From assembly GCA_045612485.1 (NCBI GenBank), contig JAZKZE010000165.1, forward strand, positions 1 through 51,287: 51,287 bases of DNA. The letters are read 5' to 3'. How positions within the stretch are numbered: position 1 is the stretch's first letter; the number at the start of each line of letters is the position of its first letter. The position numbers and the translations under genes are program-made. Origin of the DNA: RGIG5327 sp045612485 (lineage in GTDB: Bacteria > Verrucomicrobiota > Lentisphaeria > Victivallales > UBA1829). The notes beneath the pieces were generated by a model that was not told where the DNA came from, did no database searches, and saw nothing but the letters and a program-made list of their open reading frames with translations. Below are positions 31,393 to 40,312 of the stretch, in pieces.

Positions 31393-32514
31393 ATGATCCC
31401 TTTTATTGATCTTAAAGGCCAGTATGCCAAAATCGAAGAAAATGTAGATAAAGCAATCAAAAAAGTATTGATGCACGGTCAGTATATTCTGGGGCCGGAA
31501 GTGGCGGAACTGGAAAAACAGCTTGCGGAATTTGCCGGAACAAAATACTGTCTTGCCTGTTCCAGCGGTACAGACGCCCTCCTTATGGCAATGATGGCAA
31601 TGGATTTCAAGGCGGGTGACGCAGTATTCACCACTCCCTTCACCTTCTTTGCCACCGTGGAAACCATCGCTCTTACCGGTGCTACTCCCGTTTTTGCCGA
31701 TGTGGAACCTGATACCTACAATATGGATCCTGCCAAACTGCGGGAAGCCATCCTGAAAGTAAAAGCGGAAGGCAAACTTACCCCCAAAGCCATCGTTGCA
31801 GTGGATATTTTCGGTCAGTGTGTGGATTATGATGCCATTTCCGCTATCGCTGATGAATTCGGACTTCCCATTATTGAAGATGCGGCACAGTCCATGGGGG
31901 CAACTTATAAAGGAAAACGTGCGCCCTCCTTCGGCAAGATCGGCTGCACAAGTTTCTTCCCTGCCAAACCTCTGGGATGCTACGGCGACGGGGGAGCAGT
32001 TTTCACAGATGACAAAGATCTTTATGATATTATGTATTCCATTCTCGTTCATGGCCGCGGCGGGGATAAATATGACAATATCCGTCTTGGGCTGAATGCC
32101 AGACTGGATACCATTCAGGCAGCTGTTCTTCTGGAAAAACTCAAACTCTTTGAAAGCGAGATCGAACTGCGTCAGCAGGTGACAAAGTGGTACAAAGAGG
32201 AACTGGACGGCGTATTGCAGATCCCGGTTGTAAAGGAAGGAAATATATCTGTCTGGGCGCAGTATTGCCCCATGTCCCCCAAGTTTGAAGCGATCCAGGC
32301 GGCACTGAAGGAAGCGGATATTCCCTCTGCAAGATATTATCCCATTCCCATGCATCTCCTGGGAGCAATGAAATATCTGGGGTACAAAAAAGGCGATATG
32401 CCCGTAGCGGAAAAAATTGCGGAAACGATTTTTGCATTGCCCATGCATCCCTATCTGGATCAGGCAACAGTCAAAAAGATCGCTTCTGTGATCAAAAGCG
32501 TTCTAAAGGGATAA
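31393..32514 (+). CDS. DegT/DnrJ/EryC1/StrS-type sugar aminotransferase
   Basis: A 373-residue PLP-dependent enzyme that aminates keto-sugars bound to nucleotides, for surface glycan precursors. The N terminus FIDLKGQYAKIEENV, the cofactor-phosphate segment CSSGTDALLMAM and EDAAQSMGA are typical. The PLP lysine is in SFFPAKPLGCYGDGG near residue 190. RARLDTIQA-type sequence (NARLDTIQAAVLLEKL) follows. It is closest in style to WbpE-like enzymes. The exact sugar is not known; no other nucleotide-sugar genes are adjacent. Confidence 0.9.
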   Translation: MIPFIDLKGQYAKIEENVDKAIKKVLMHGQYILGPEVAELEKQLAEFAGTKYCLACSSGTDALLMAMMAMDFKAGDAVFTTPFTFFATVETIALTGATPVFADVEPDTYNMDPAKLREAILKVKAEGKLTPKAIVAVDIFGQCVDYDAISAIADEFGLPIIEDAAQSMGATYKGKRAPSFGKIGCTSFFPAKPLGCYGDGGAVFTDDKDLYDIMYSILVHGRGGDKYDNIRLGLNARLDTIQAAVLLEKLKLFESEIELRQQVTKWYKEELDGVLQIPVVKEGNISVWAQYCPMSPKFEAIQAALKEADIPSARYYPIPMHLLGAMKYLGYKKGDMPVAEKIAETIFALPMHPYLDQATVKKIASVIKSVLKG

Positions 32515-32546
32515 GATTCCTTTTATAATATTCTGTACACAAACAG

Positions 32547-32590
32547 AGAGTCCGGAAAGAATATGATATTATTCCGGACTCTTTTTATTT
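32547..32590. terminator. Terminator between convergent genes
   Basis: AGAGTCCGGAA (32547-32557) pairs perfectly with TTCCGGACTCT (32572-32582), followed by a T-rich tract. It lies between the aminotransferase and the leftward ABC transporter gene. Confidence 0.9.
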
Positions 32591-32602
32591 ATTGTTTCAG
32601 GA

Positions 32603-33397
32603 TCAATCCTTACAGGAACCTGTCACAGGTACTTTATTACCGTTTCTGTCCGTAAGCACTTCAAAAGGACAGGAATAGACCTCTTCCAGAATATCCGGAT
32701 GCAAAACCTTTTCCGGCGTGCCGTCAGCAAGGATCGCTCCGTCCTTCATCAGAACGAAACGGCTTGCATATTTTGCCGGCAGAGCAAGTTCATGGGAGAT
32801 CATACATATGGAGAGGGAACGTTCCTTTTGCAGGGAAGAGAGTATCCGCATCAGATTCTCACTGTGGGGATAGTCCAGAAAGGAACAGGGCTCATCCAGA
32901 AGCAGGATCTGCGGTTCCATGGCAAGAATGGCAGCAATGGAGGCTCGCTTGAACTCCCCGCCGCTTAAAGAATCACAGGAGCGTTCCGCAAGATGAAGAA
33001 TATCCATATCCTCAAGAGCTTTTCTGGTAAGGAAACGGTCTTTCTGCGATGGAACGGGAAGTCCGAAAAGAGAATTCCTTCCAGCCCTTCCGGTCATAAC
33101 AAGTTCCTCCACCGTCATCCCGGCAGATTCCGGAAGATCCTGGGGAACCAATCCCAATAAAGAGGCACGCTGTATTGCGGAATATTCTTTTAACGGTTTC
33201 CCCCGCAGAAATACGGTTCCTCTTTCCGGAGTACGGAGTCCGGCAGCCAGACGCATGAATGTACTTTTTCCGCAGCCGTTGCATCCGGCAAGCACAACGA
33301 ATTCCCCGTGAAAAAGAGTAAAGGAGAGATCTTTGAAAAACTTTTTCCCGGGGGAAAATGAAAAAGTGATCTCTTTGAGAGAAAGAGCTTCTGTCAT
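32603..33397 (-). CDS. Iron-complex/cobalamin-type ABC transporter ATPase
   Basis: A 264-residue ABC ATPase of the FecE/BtuD/FhuC group. I start it at 33397 (MTEALSLKEITFSF) after GGGAGGG, since the in-frame ATG at 33457 would overlap the permease gene. Walker A is GCNGCGKST, the signature is LSGGEFKRASIA, Walker B is ILLLDEP and the switch histidine is in MISHE. The gene begins 4 bp after the permease stop. The substrate is probably a siderophore, haem or corrinoid (family knowledge); no binding protein is adjacent. Confidence 0.92.
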   Translation of the reverse strand: MTEALSLKEITFSFSPGKKFFKDLSFTLFHGEFVVLAGCNGCGKSTFMRLAAGLRTPERGTVFLRGKPLKEYSAIQRASLLGLVPQDLPESAGMTVEELVMTGRAGRNSLFGLPVPSQKDRFLTRKALEDMDILHLAERSCDSLSGGEFKRASIAAILAMEPQILLLDEPCSFLDYPHSENLMRILSSLQKERSLSICMISHELALPAKYASRFVLMKDGAILADGTPEKVLHPDILEEVYSCPFEVLTDRNGNKVPVTGSCKD

Positions 33398-33401
33398 GCG
33401 G

Positions 33402-34388
33402 TCATCCCTCCCTGTTGTGTTTTTTTTGTTGAAGTATCCAGAGAAAAAGAGGTCCACCCAGAAGGGAAGTGATCACACCTATGGGGATCTCTCTCTCCGG
33501 AAAAACACTGCGGGAAACAAGATCACATAAAATGAGAAATACGCCTCCCGTTAAAAATGAAGCAGGGAAAAGTACCCGGTTATCGTGAAAAGAACATTTC
33601 CGGATGATGTGGGGAATGATCAATCCGGCAAATCCGATGATCCCTGTAAGAGCAGCACTCATGGCGGCAAGAAGGGAGGCAAGTCCTACCGAAAGTAAAG
33701 TCATCTTCAATGGATCGATCCCCATGCTCCAGGCATATTCGTTCCCCAGAGAAAGGGCATTGCATTTTGCAGAAAGAAGACAGAGAAGAATACTTATTAC
33801 CGGCACAAGAATGGCAAACAGACGGAAAAGTACCGGATCAGCGGAAGAGAGATCCCCCAGAAGAAACCAGAATACGGAAGAGATCTCCCGGGAATCGGCA
33901 AAGGACAATATGGTAACCAGAAGCCCGGAAGCGATGGTCCCTGCGATCACTCCGGCAAGCAGCAGACTTTCTGTACCTCTTCCGGCAGAACCGTAAAGAA
34001 GCACCATTGCCAGGATCAATACGGCTCCGGCAACTGCAAAACCGGGAACCATGTAAACGGAAAAGGCAGCCGCGCCGGTAATAAAAGAGAGTGCCACCCC
34101 GAGAGAAGCTCCTGAACTTACCCCTAAAATATAAGGTTCGGCAAGAGGATTACGCAAAACAGCCTGATAAACACTTCCGGCAAGAGCCAAACTCCCGCCT
34201 GCAAAGAAAGCAGTCGCGATCCTCATAAAACGGACTTTCAGCAATAAAAGCGTTTCCAACTGGCAGGAAAAAAGAGCATGTATGGAAAGATTCCGGGATC
34301 CCCATAATAAGGCGAGAAGAAGTACGGGTATATATATGAGGAAGAGGAAGAGAAATAAGATAAAAACTTTTTTACGGATAAAAACCAT
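33402..34388 (-). CDS. FecCD-family ABC transporter permease
   Basis: A 328-residue polytopic inner-membrane permease. About ten hydrophobic segments are visible. Family landmarks are RFMRIATAFFAGGSLALAGS, QAVLRNPLAEPYILGVSSGA and GIIGFAGLIIPHIIRKC. It is the partner of the ATPase gene 4 bp downstream. The genes for a periplasmic binding protein and an outer-membrane receptor are not in the window, so the substrate cannot be deduced. Confidence 0.93.
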   Translation of the reverse strand: MVFIRKKVFILFLFLFLIYIPVLLLALLWGSRNLSIHALFSCQLETLLLLKVRFMRIATAFFAGGSLALAGSVYQAVLRNPLAEPYILGVSSGASLGVALSFITGAAAFSVYMVPGFAVAGAVLILAMVLLYGSAGRGTESLLLAGVIAGTIASGLLVTILSFADSREISSVFWFLLGDLSSADPVLFRLFAILVPVISILLCLLSAKCNALSLGNEYAWSMGIDPLKMTLLSVGLASLLAAMSAALTGIIGFAGLIIPHIIRKCSFHDNRVLFPASFLTGGVFLILCDLVSRSVFPEREIPIGVITSLLGGPLFLWILQQKKHNREG

Positions 34389-34466
34389 TGTTCTGCCTGC
34401 GGGATATAATGTTCAGTATAATATGAGATAATATAATGCAGAATCCCTGTTATGTCAAGAAACAGG

Positions 34467-35954
34467 TCATAAAACATCCATGGAACCGCTGGAGGGATGC
34501 TCCTCAAGGAATTTATAAATGGCTTGTGCCATCTCCTCCCCGATCCCCGGAACTTTTTCCGCAATATCGGCGGGAGTAGCCTTTCTCAGCCGGGTAACAG
34601 AACCGAAGGCTTCCAGAATGGCTTTTTTCCTTGCCTCCCCGATGTTGGGGATCTCATCCAGAAGGGAATTCTGGATGGCACGCAAACGCAAAAGCCGGTT
34701 GTAGGTAATGGCAAAACGGTGGGATTCATCCCGGATCGCCTGTAAAAGATGCAATGCGGAAGAATCCTTTGAAAGAAGAACAGGCTCCGATCTGCCCGGA
34801 AGAAAGACCTCTTCATTGCGTTTTGCCAGTCCGATCAGGGCAAAGGGGGGACATTTCAGATCCACAAGAGCGGCAAGAGCGTAGGAAAGCTGCCCCTTGC
34901 CGCCGTCCACCACCATAAGATCCGGCAGAGGATGTTCTCCGGCAAGCACTCTTGTAAAATGACGAGTGATGACTTCCCGCATCATGGCGAAGTCATCCAC
35001 CCCCTCCACCGTTTTGATACGGAAATGTTTGTATTCACTTTTGGAAGGTTCCCCGTTGCGGAATACCACCATGGATGCAACGGAAAGAGTACCGGAAATA
35101 GTGGAGTTATCAAAGCATATCATATATTCAGGCGGGGATTTGAGTTTCAGGGAACGGCGGAGAGATTCCACCGCAGCCGGCCCGGCTCCGTGAAGAGGGA
35201 TCTCCGCATCGGTAAAATCTCTTTTCGGCGGATTGTAAAGAGATTCGATATTCCGGGAAATATCCCGCAGAGAAGCGGCTTTTTCAAATTGCCTTGCACC
35301 TGACGCCTCCAGCATTTTTTCTTTCAAAGCGGAAAGAACGGGGGCGGTTTTACCGTTCAGAACCTCAATAAGAGCATCCAGATTCTTTTTATACTCCTCT
35401 TCAGAGATCATTCCCACACAGGGACAGGGGCAATCTTTCACATGGGCGGCAAGACAGTGGGTCCTGTCCTCCTCTTTAAGCTCCCTTGTCCGGCAGAACC
35501 GCAAATGAAAGAAACGGATAAGGAATTCCAGAGTCTGTTTGAGAAGTCCGCCATGGGGGAAAGGTCCGAAATATAAACAGGAATCATCTTTCTGAAGCCG
35601 GGCAAGACGGGGGGTGGGGAATTTTTCAGTAAGATCAATCTTCACAGACAACATTCTTTTATCATCCCGCATAAGCACATTATACTTGGGAGCATATTTT
35701 TTGATCAGTCTGGTTTCAAGAATAAGGGATTCATCTTCATTACGCACCGTGATACACTCCCATGAGGCAATGGAATGGATAAGGGAACGTAATTTTGGGG
35801 ATTGGCGGTTTACCCGGGAAGGCTGGAAATACTGGGACATCCTGCGGCGGAGATTGGAAGCCTTACCCACATAGATGACAGTACCGAAAACATCCCGGTA
35901 AATATAGACGCCCGGTTTGGACGGGATGTCCCCGGGATAAAAACTTACTGCCAT
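34467..35954 (-). CDS. uvrC: Short UvrC excinuclease subunit
   Basis: A 495-residue nucleotide-excision-repair nuclease that makes both incisions with UvrB. The GIY-YIG-type 3' nuclease lies at about 8-90 (PGVYIYRDVFGTVIYVGKAS). A UVR-like motif lies at about 215-235 (ARQFEKAASLRDI). The RNase-H-like 5' nuclease follows, with acidic residues in CFDNS and VVDGGKGQ and the histidine in DESHRFAI. A helix-hairpin-helix pair closes the protein (IPNIGEARKKAIL, VPGIGEEMAQAIY). It is about 100 residues shorter than the usual ~600, but all the domains are present, so it is a compact form rather than a broken gene. AAAGGAG precedes the start. Confidence 0.93.
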   Translation of the reverse strand: MAVSFYPGDIPSKPGVYIYRDVFGTVIYVGKASNLRRRMSQYFQPSRVNRQSPKLRSLIHSIASWECITVRNEDESLILETRLIKKYAPKYNVLMRDDKRMLSVKIDLTEKFPTPRLARLQKDDSCLYFGPFPHGGLLKQTLEFLIRFFHLRFCRTRELKEEDRTHCLAAHVKDCPCPCVGMISEEEYKKNLDALIEVLNGKTAPVLSALKEKMLEASGARQFEKAASLRDISRNIESLYNPPKRDFTDAEIPLHGAGPAAVESLRRSLKLKSPPEYMICFDNSTISGTLSVASMVVFRNGEPSKSEYKHFRIKTVEGVDDFAMMREVITRHFTRVLAGEHPLPDLMVVDGGKGQLSYALAALVDLKCPPFALIGLAKRNEEVFLPGRSEPVLLSKDSSALHLLQAIRDESHRFAITYNRLLRLRAIQNSLLDEIPNIGEARKKAILEAFGSVTRLRKATPADIAEKVPGIGEEMAQAIYKFLEEHPSSGSMDVL

Positions 35955-36124
35955 AGTCCATGCTCCTTTCCTGTACCGGTAATATGTTGAAAAGAAATTT
36001 AATCCGGATTATGAAAAAATCAAATAAACAGAAGAAAAAATTCCGATATATGGAGAAATTCAGAAAAAAATGATACAAAAAAAGAAAAATACTGAAAAAA
36101 ATAAGAAAAAAACTACTCCGGGAC

Positions 36125-36153
36125 TTGAAATATATTGATGGAAATAGTATCTT
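36125..36153 (+). promoter_or_regulatory. Putative promoter of the pilus-like operon
   Basis: TTGAAA (36125-36130) and TATCTT (36148-36153) are 17 bp apart, 40 bp before the first gene. The rest of the 240-bp divergent region from uvrC is A-rich without other clear signals. Confidence 0.4.
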
Positions 36154-36194
36154 TAAGGGTCGGAAAGTGTAGAATTATAAAAACAGGAACGTTT

Positions 36195-37088
36195 ATGAAA
36201 ATATATGCAACAATTTTTATGCTTGCATCTTTGCTGGCTTTTTTGGTTCCGCCGGATGTATGCGGGCAGAAAAGACAGGAAAATTCCGGACGCCTGATCG
36301 CTGCAAATGACATTGCGGTTTCTTTCTCACTTGCCTCTTCACCGAGAATCGGATTCGACAAGCAGGAAGGGGAACAGAAAAGCGATCACAAATGGTTTAT
36401 TGTCAAGGTATTATACAAGTTCAACAACACATTCCGCCAGGGATTCACATTTGACAATCTGAGGTGCGAAGTTTACCTGAAGACCAAAGCCTCATCCGGT
36501 GGATGGAGAAAAAATTATTGGTTTACAGGAACGCAGAATTTCTACTCTGTGATCCCCGGAAAAGCAGGAACGATCCACAGAGTGACCCTGTTTATGCCCC
36601 CCCCTCTTTTCTATAAAAGCTATGCAAGTACAAAGAGCAGTGCAAGAGCGTTGAAGGAATGTGATGCAATCATACTCTTTTATGACGGAGACCGCCTGAT
36701 CGGACAGAAGATGTGGAGCGGCAGCAGCAAAAGCGGTAAAATGGATCGGAAACAGGAGAGCAGTTTTTATGCTGCATTCAAACGGATGAACGACCTTCCC
36801 GGCAATAAGATCGTCAATGGATTGTGGCCCCGGGAGAAGACTCCCTGGCAATGGCTGAGTGCAGACAGAATGGATCTGCCTGTACCTGTTTTTGAAAAAG
36901 AATCCTCTCCGAAATTTACGGTAGTCCGTGATGAGGCTGCCGATGATAAAGACAGTGAAAATGTGACTCAAACACCTGAAAACAAAGGCGGCAGCAGTTC
37001 TTCTGTTACCGCAGAACAGGAAACAGGAACAACACAATTCACCCGTTCCACAGGCAGAAAAAAAAGAAATAACAAAAGGAATAGATAA
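36195..37088 (+). CDS. Amuc_1102-like pilus-locus protein
   Basis: A 297-residue exported protein and first gene of the operon. The start is placed at 36195 (MKIYATIFMLASLLAFLV) after AGGAACG; it gives a clean signal peptide of about 24 residues. The mature part is a beta-rich domain (IAVSFSLASSPRIGF, WFIVKVLYKF, DAIILFYDGDRLIGQKMW) followed by a low-complexity Ser/Glu/Lys/Arg tail. Position, size and the downstream gene order match the Akkermansia Amuc_1102 family, whose role is unknown. The assignment rests on context as much as on sequence. Its stop codon shares a base with the PilM start (TAATG). Confidence 0.7.
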   Translation: MKIYATIFMLASLLAFLVPPDVCGQKRQENSGRLIAANDIAVSFSLASSPRIGFDKQEGEQKSDHKWFIVKVLYKFNNTFRQGFTFDNLRCEVYLKTKASSGGWRKNYWFTGTQNFYSVIPGKAGTIHRVTLFMPPPLFYKSYASTKSSARALKECDAIILFYDGDRLIGQKMWSGSSKSGKMDRKQESSFYAAFKRMNDLPGNKIVNGLWPREKTPWQWLSADRMDLPVPVFEKESSPKFTVVRDEAADDKDSENVTQTPENKGGSSSSVTAEQETGTTQFTRSTGRKKRNNKRNR

Positions 37089-38869
37089 TGGCTGTCAATA
37101 ATTATGTACTTTGCCTTGATGTGGGCGGCACGACTGTAAAAGCAGCAGAATATCTTTACAGTGCAGCCGGGGAAATGATCCTGGAGCGTTTTGCCTTTAT
37201 TGATTACGGAAGAGACCTGGAAGATGATGCCTCTGAAGCCGCAGCAGAACTTTTACAAAATGCCATGGTGGACGCTGTAAAAAAGCTCATTACAGAAAAC
37301 AGTTTCAGAGCAAAAAATGTAAATCTCTGTCTTTCCGGAAAAAATGCATATATCAAGTTTGTCAAACTTCCTTCTCTTGTCACGGATGAGAAGAAGCTGA
37401 AACAGATCATTGAATTTGAAGCCGCCAATGCCATTCCCTTTGAGCTTGACGGTGTTATATGGGATTCCCAGATCATCAGTAAAAACGAAGACCGCGGCGA
37501 GATCGAAGCCATGTTTGTCGTGATGAAAAAGGAGGAATTGGAACTGATCACCAATACTGTGGAATCCCTGGGTAAGGAGATCACGTTGATCGATGTTGCC
37601 CCCACAGCAATTTATAATGCGGCAAAAGCCAATAATATCGGAGTGGAAAATTGCGAAATGATCCTGAATATCGGAGGACGCTGTTCTCTTCTTATCTTTG
37701 CTGATAAGGGAAGATTTTTCACCCGTCTCATCCCTATTGCCGGTAATGCCATTACCCATCAGATCAGTAAAGAATTCGGCATCTCCTATGCGGATGCGGA
37801 AGAGATGAAACGCAAACACGGATTTGTCGCTCTGGGAGGAGCTTACGAAGAACCGGATTCCGAAGTGGCAACGATCATCTCCAAGATCGTGAGAAACGTA
37901 ATGACCCGTCTGCACGGGGAAATCAACCGCTCCATAAATGTTTACCGTTCCCAGCAGGGCGGCAGAACACCGGAAAAAATCTATCTTTCCGGGGGCAGTT
38001 CGGTGATGGAATATACATTGCGGTTCTTTGAGGAAAAGCTGCGTATTCCGGCAGAATATTTCAATCCCTTCCAGAAGATCGCCATCGGTCAGGATGTGGA
38101 TAAGGAAACTCTCGCAGAACTGGCTCCTGAATTTCCGGAAACCACGGGATTGGCTGTGAGAAATGCCACAAGCTGTCCGCTTGAAGTATCACTGGTCCCC
38201 ACCTCCATGCGTATATGCAGGGATTTCCGCGAACGCAGTCCTTATTTTTACGGTGCAGCGGCATGCTTCCTGCTGATTGTTCTTGTTACCTTCCTGTGCC
38301 TGCTTCAGCAGAAAGAGATCGCTTCTGAAAAATGGAGAATAACAGAAACAGAATTCAACAAAGTGGAAAAAATCCAGAGAAGAGTTTCCCAGGCAAGAGG
38401 CGACCGTGACGGAACAAAAGGGGAATATGAAGCAGCGGCAAAAATTTTGAAAGAACGCGATATCTGGCCGGAAAGACTGAAAAAAATACAGGAAATTCTT
38501 CCTGAAGGGGTCTGGCTCTCCTCCTTCTCCTACGGGACAGCTGCAGAGGCTCCCAAACAGGAGAACCGCCGTTCCCGCAGACGTAGAAATCAGGATGATT
38601 TCATGGACGCATTCAGTGAAGAACCTGCGGCAGCGGCGCAAGCAGCCCCCAGTGAGTTTGATACGATCAATTTCACCTGTCACTACCTGCGGAACCGGAA
38701 CAGGGAATTGCGTACGGAATTTCTTGCGAACCTGGAAAAATCCGGTCTGACGGATTTGAAGAAAGAAGAAGCACAGGGGCAGGTCACAACGGTAAGCGCC
38801 GGAGTTGATAAATACAACATAGTCACATTCAAGATCTCTGTAAAACTTAAAGAAACTGTTAAACGGTAA
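37088..38869 (+). CDS. pilM: PilM-like ATPase with fused PilN-like segment (Amuc_1101-like)
   Basis: A 593-residue protein. Residues 1 to about 375 are an actin-like PilM/FtsA-fold domain: CLDVGGTTVKAAE at the nucleotide-binding loop, KNAYIKFVKLPSL, IEFEAANAIPFEL and YLSGGSSVMEYTLRFFEEKL. Residues about 383-405 form one membrane helix (AAACFLLIVLVTFLCLLQQ), followed by a coiled coil and a periplasmic segment with the sense of PilN (LKKIQEILPEGVWLSSFSY). PilM normally stays cytoplasmic and binds a separate PilN; here both parts are in one chain. It would connect the inner-membrane platform with the following two membrane proteins. Confidence 0.88.
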   Translation: MAVNNYVLCLDVGGTTVKAAEYLYSAAGEMILERFAFIDYGRDLEDDASEAAAELLQNAMVDAVKKLITENSFRAKNVNLCLSGKNAYIKFVKLPSLVTDEKKLKQIIEFEAANAIPFELDGVIWDSQIISKNEDRGEIEAMFVVMKKEELELITNTVESLGKEITLIDVAPTAIYNAAKANNIGVENCEMILNIGGRCSLLIFADKGRFFTRLIPIAGNAITHQISKEFGISYADAEEMKRKHGFVALGGAYEEPDSEVATIISKIVRNVMTRLHGEINRSINVYRSQQGGRTPEKIYLSGGSSVMEYTLRFFEEKLRIPAEYFNPFQKIAIGQDVDKETLAELAPEFPETTGLAVRNATSCPLEVSLVPTSMRICRDFRERSPYFYGAAACFLLIVLVTFLCLLQQKEIASEKWRITETEFNKVEKIQRRVSQARGDRDGTKGEYEAAAKILKERDIWPERLKKIQEILPEGVWLSSFSYGTAAEAPKQENRRSRRRRNQDDFMDAFSEEPAAAAQAAPSEFDTINFTCHYLRNRNRELRTEFLANLEKSGLTDLKKEEAQGQVTTVSAGVDKYNIVTFKISVKLKETVKR

Positions 38870-38893
38870 GTATAGAAAGTAAAGGATAGTCAG

Positions 38894-40291
38894 ATGGTTA
38901 CATTTCTGAAAAAAAATATTATATTTTTCATAGTATTTGTCGTGGTCATGCTTGCCTCGCTGTTTCTGCTGTTTCTTGACGTGACCATGTACAGTGAAAT
39001 AAGTGAATTGAATGGTAAAACAGATAATGCCAACAAAACGCTTAAGGAATACGCCACAAAAGAAGATAAACCTGTTGAAACAAATGTGGAAGCATTCAAC
39101 AAAGATAAAGAGGAATTACAGAAAAAAGTTGTCCTTATACGTCGTTATTTCGGGTCTCCGTACAGAAAATTCCTGCTGAAATTTGCGGAAGAAACCACAA
39201 TTGATGAAAATACGCTTCTTGCAGAATTCAAAAAACATTTTGATGAATACCGTGTAAAACTCGATAAAGAAAACGAGTCCTCTCTTGCAGATATCCTGAA
39301 CAGATCCCCTCATACGTTAAGTGACAGACTCTTTTTTGAGTTCATGGATAAGTACAGGGAAAAACTTGCTTTGCTTCTGACAAAAAGAGCTGCGGAAAGC
39401 AAAAAGAAGGGTAGCAATGACGAAGAAAAAGAAATCGTTAAAGCTGATGCAAAAGATGTGCAGAAGATCCACACAGCCTTCAAACACTTTTTCGATAATA
39501 TTCTGAAAGAACCGCTCTTTACAGTAGAAGATCTGGTTCCTTCCGATCCGCAGATGAAGCGCCGTACAGAAGAAGATATTTTTGCCTGTGCCCTGGGCTT
39601 GCCCCGTACAAAACCCCAGTTGCTCAGTCAGAGTTATCTCGGCGACATGCAGCGCGCATTTGTGAGCAAACAATTGTTCCCCGGGGTCAAGGATCTGGAA
39701 ACAATCCGTAACTTTACCTATAAAGATTATGTTACCCAGCCTCCCTCCTACCAGGCAATTCCCGAGATCATGCTGGCAATGCCGGTTTATGAAGATGTGG
39801 CACGCAGATTGCGCAGTGTGGAAAATCTTGTTCTGACCGACATGAGCAAAACCGGTCCCACACCCACAGACGGAAATGATAAATATCTGAGTTACAGATT
39901 CAAAATCAAAGTAACCTGTACCATGAAGGGACTGCGTGACCTTGTAAATAAATTGCATGGGGCATACAACGATAACAGAGTGTATGTTGTCCGCTGGGTA
40001 TCTGTTACAGGGACCTCCGAGGAGGAACTGGAAGAACTGAAAAAGATTCTGGAAAGCAGTGAAAACAGTTCTGCAACAAAAACGACCGGAACAAGACGGA
40101 GAACCTCCCGCAACAGAAACCGTACACAGGCAGCTGAACAGGGGACTCTTGCCCCCTATCTTGACTCTCTGAATCTCAAATATGCCAGCAGAGTTGTAGG
40201 AAAACAGAAAGAAATATCAGCAGAAATTGATTTTGACTATTGCATATATGTGGGTGAGCGTGTATATTCTTATCCGGTAAGTCAGCAATAA
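38894..40291 (+). CDS. Amuc_1100-like membrane-anchored pilus-locus protein
   Basis: A 465-residue protein with one N-terminal membrane helix (about 8-27, NIIFFIVFVVVMLASLFLLF), then a coiled-coil stretch (about 30-90) and a mixed alpha/beta periplasmic domain (SYRFKIKVTCTMKGLRDLVN) like the PilO fold. A Thr/Arg-rich linker sits near 395-415. The layout, the neighbours and the fold match Akkermansia Amuc_1100, which is about 317 residues, so this version is longer. AAAGGA precedes the start. Amuc_1100 is known as an immune-active surface protein; whether this relative shares that is unknown. Confidence 0.75.
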   Translation: MVTFLKKNIIFFIVFVVVMLASLFLLFLDVTMYSEISELNGKTDNANKTLKEYATKEDKPVETNVEAFNKDKEELQKKVVLIRRYFGSPYRKFLLKFAEETTIDENTLLAEFKKHFDEYRVKLDKENESSLADILNRSPHTLSDRLFFEFMDKYREKLALLLTKRAAESKKKGSNDEEKEIVKADAKDVQKIHTAFKHFFDNILKEPLFTVEDLVPSDPQMKRRTEEDIFACALGLPRTKPQLLSQSYLGDMQRAFVSKQLFPGVKDLETIRNFTYKDYVTQPPSYQAIPEIMLAMPVYEDVARRLRSVENLVLTDMSKTGPTPTDGNDKYLSYRFKIKVTCTMKGLRDLVNKLHGAYNDNRVYVVRWVSVTGTSEEELEELKKILESSENSSATKTTGTRRRTSRNRNRTQAAEQGTLAPYLDSLNLKYASRVVGKQKEISAEIDFDYCIYVGERVYSYPVSQQ

Positions 40292-40312
40292 GAAGGATGG
40301 CAGGAGAAAAAA

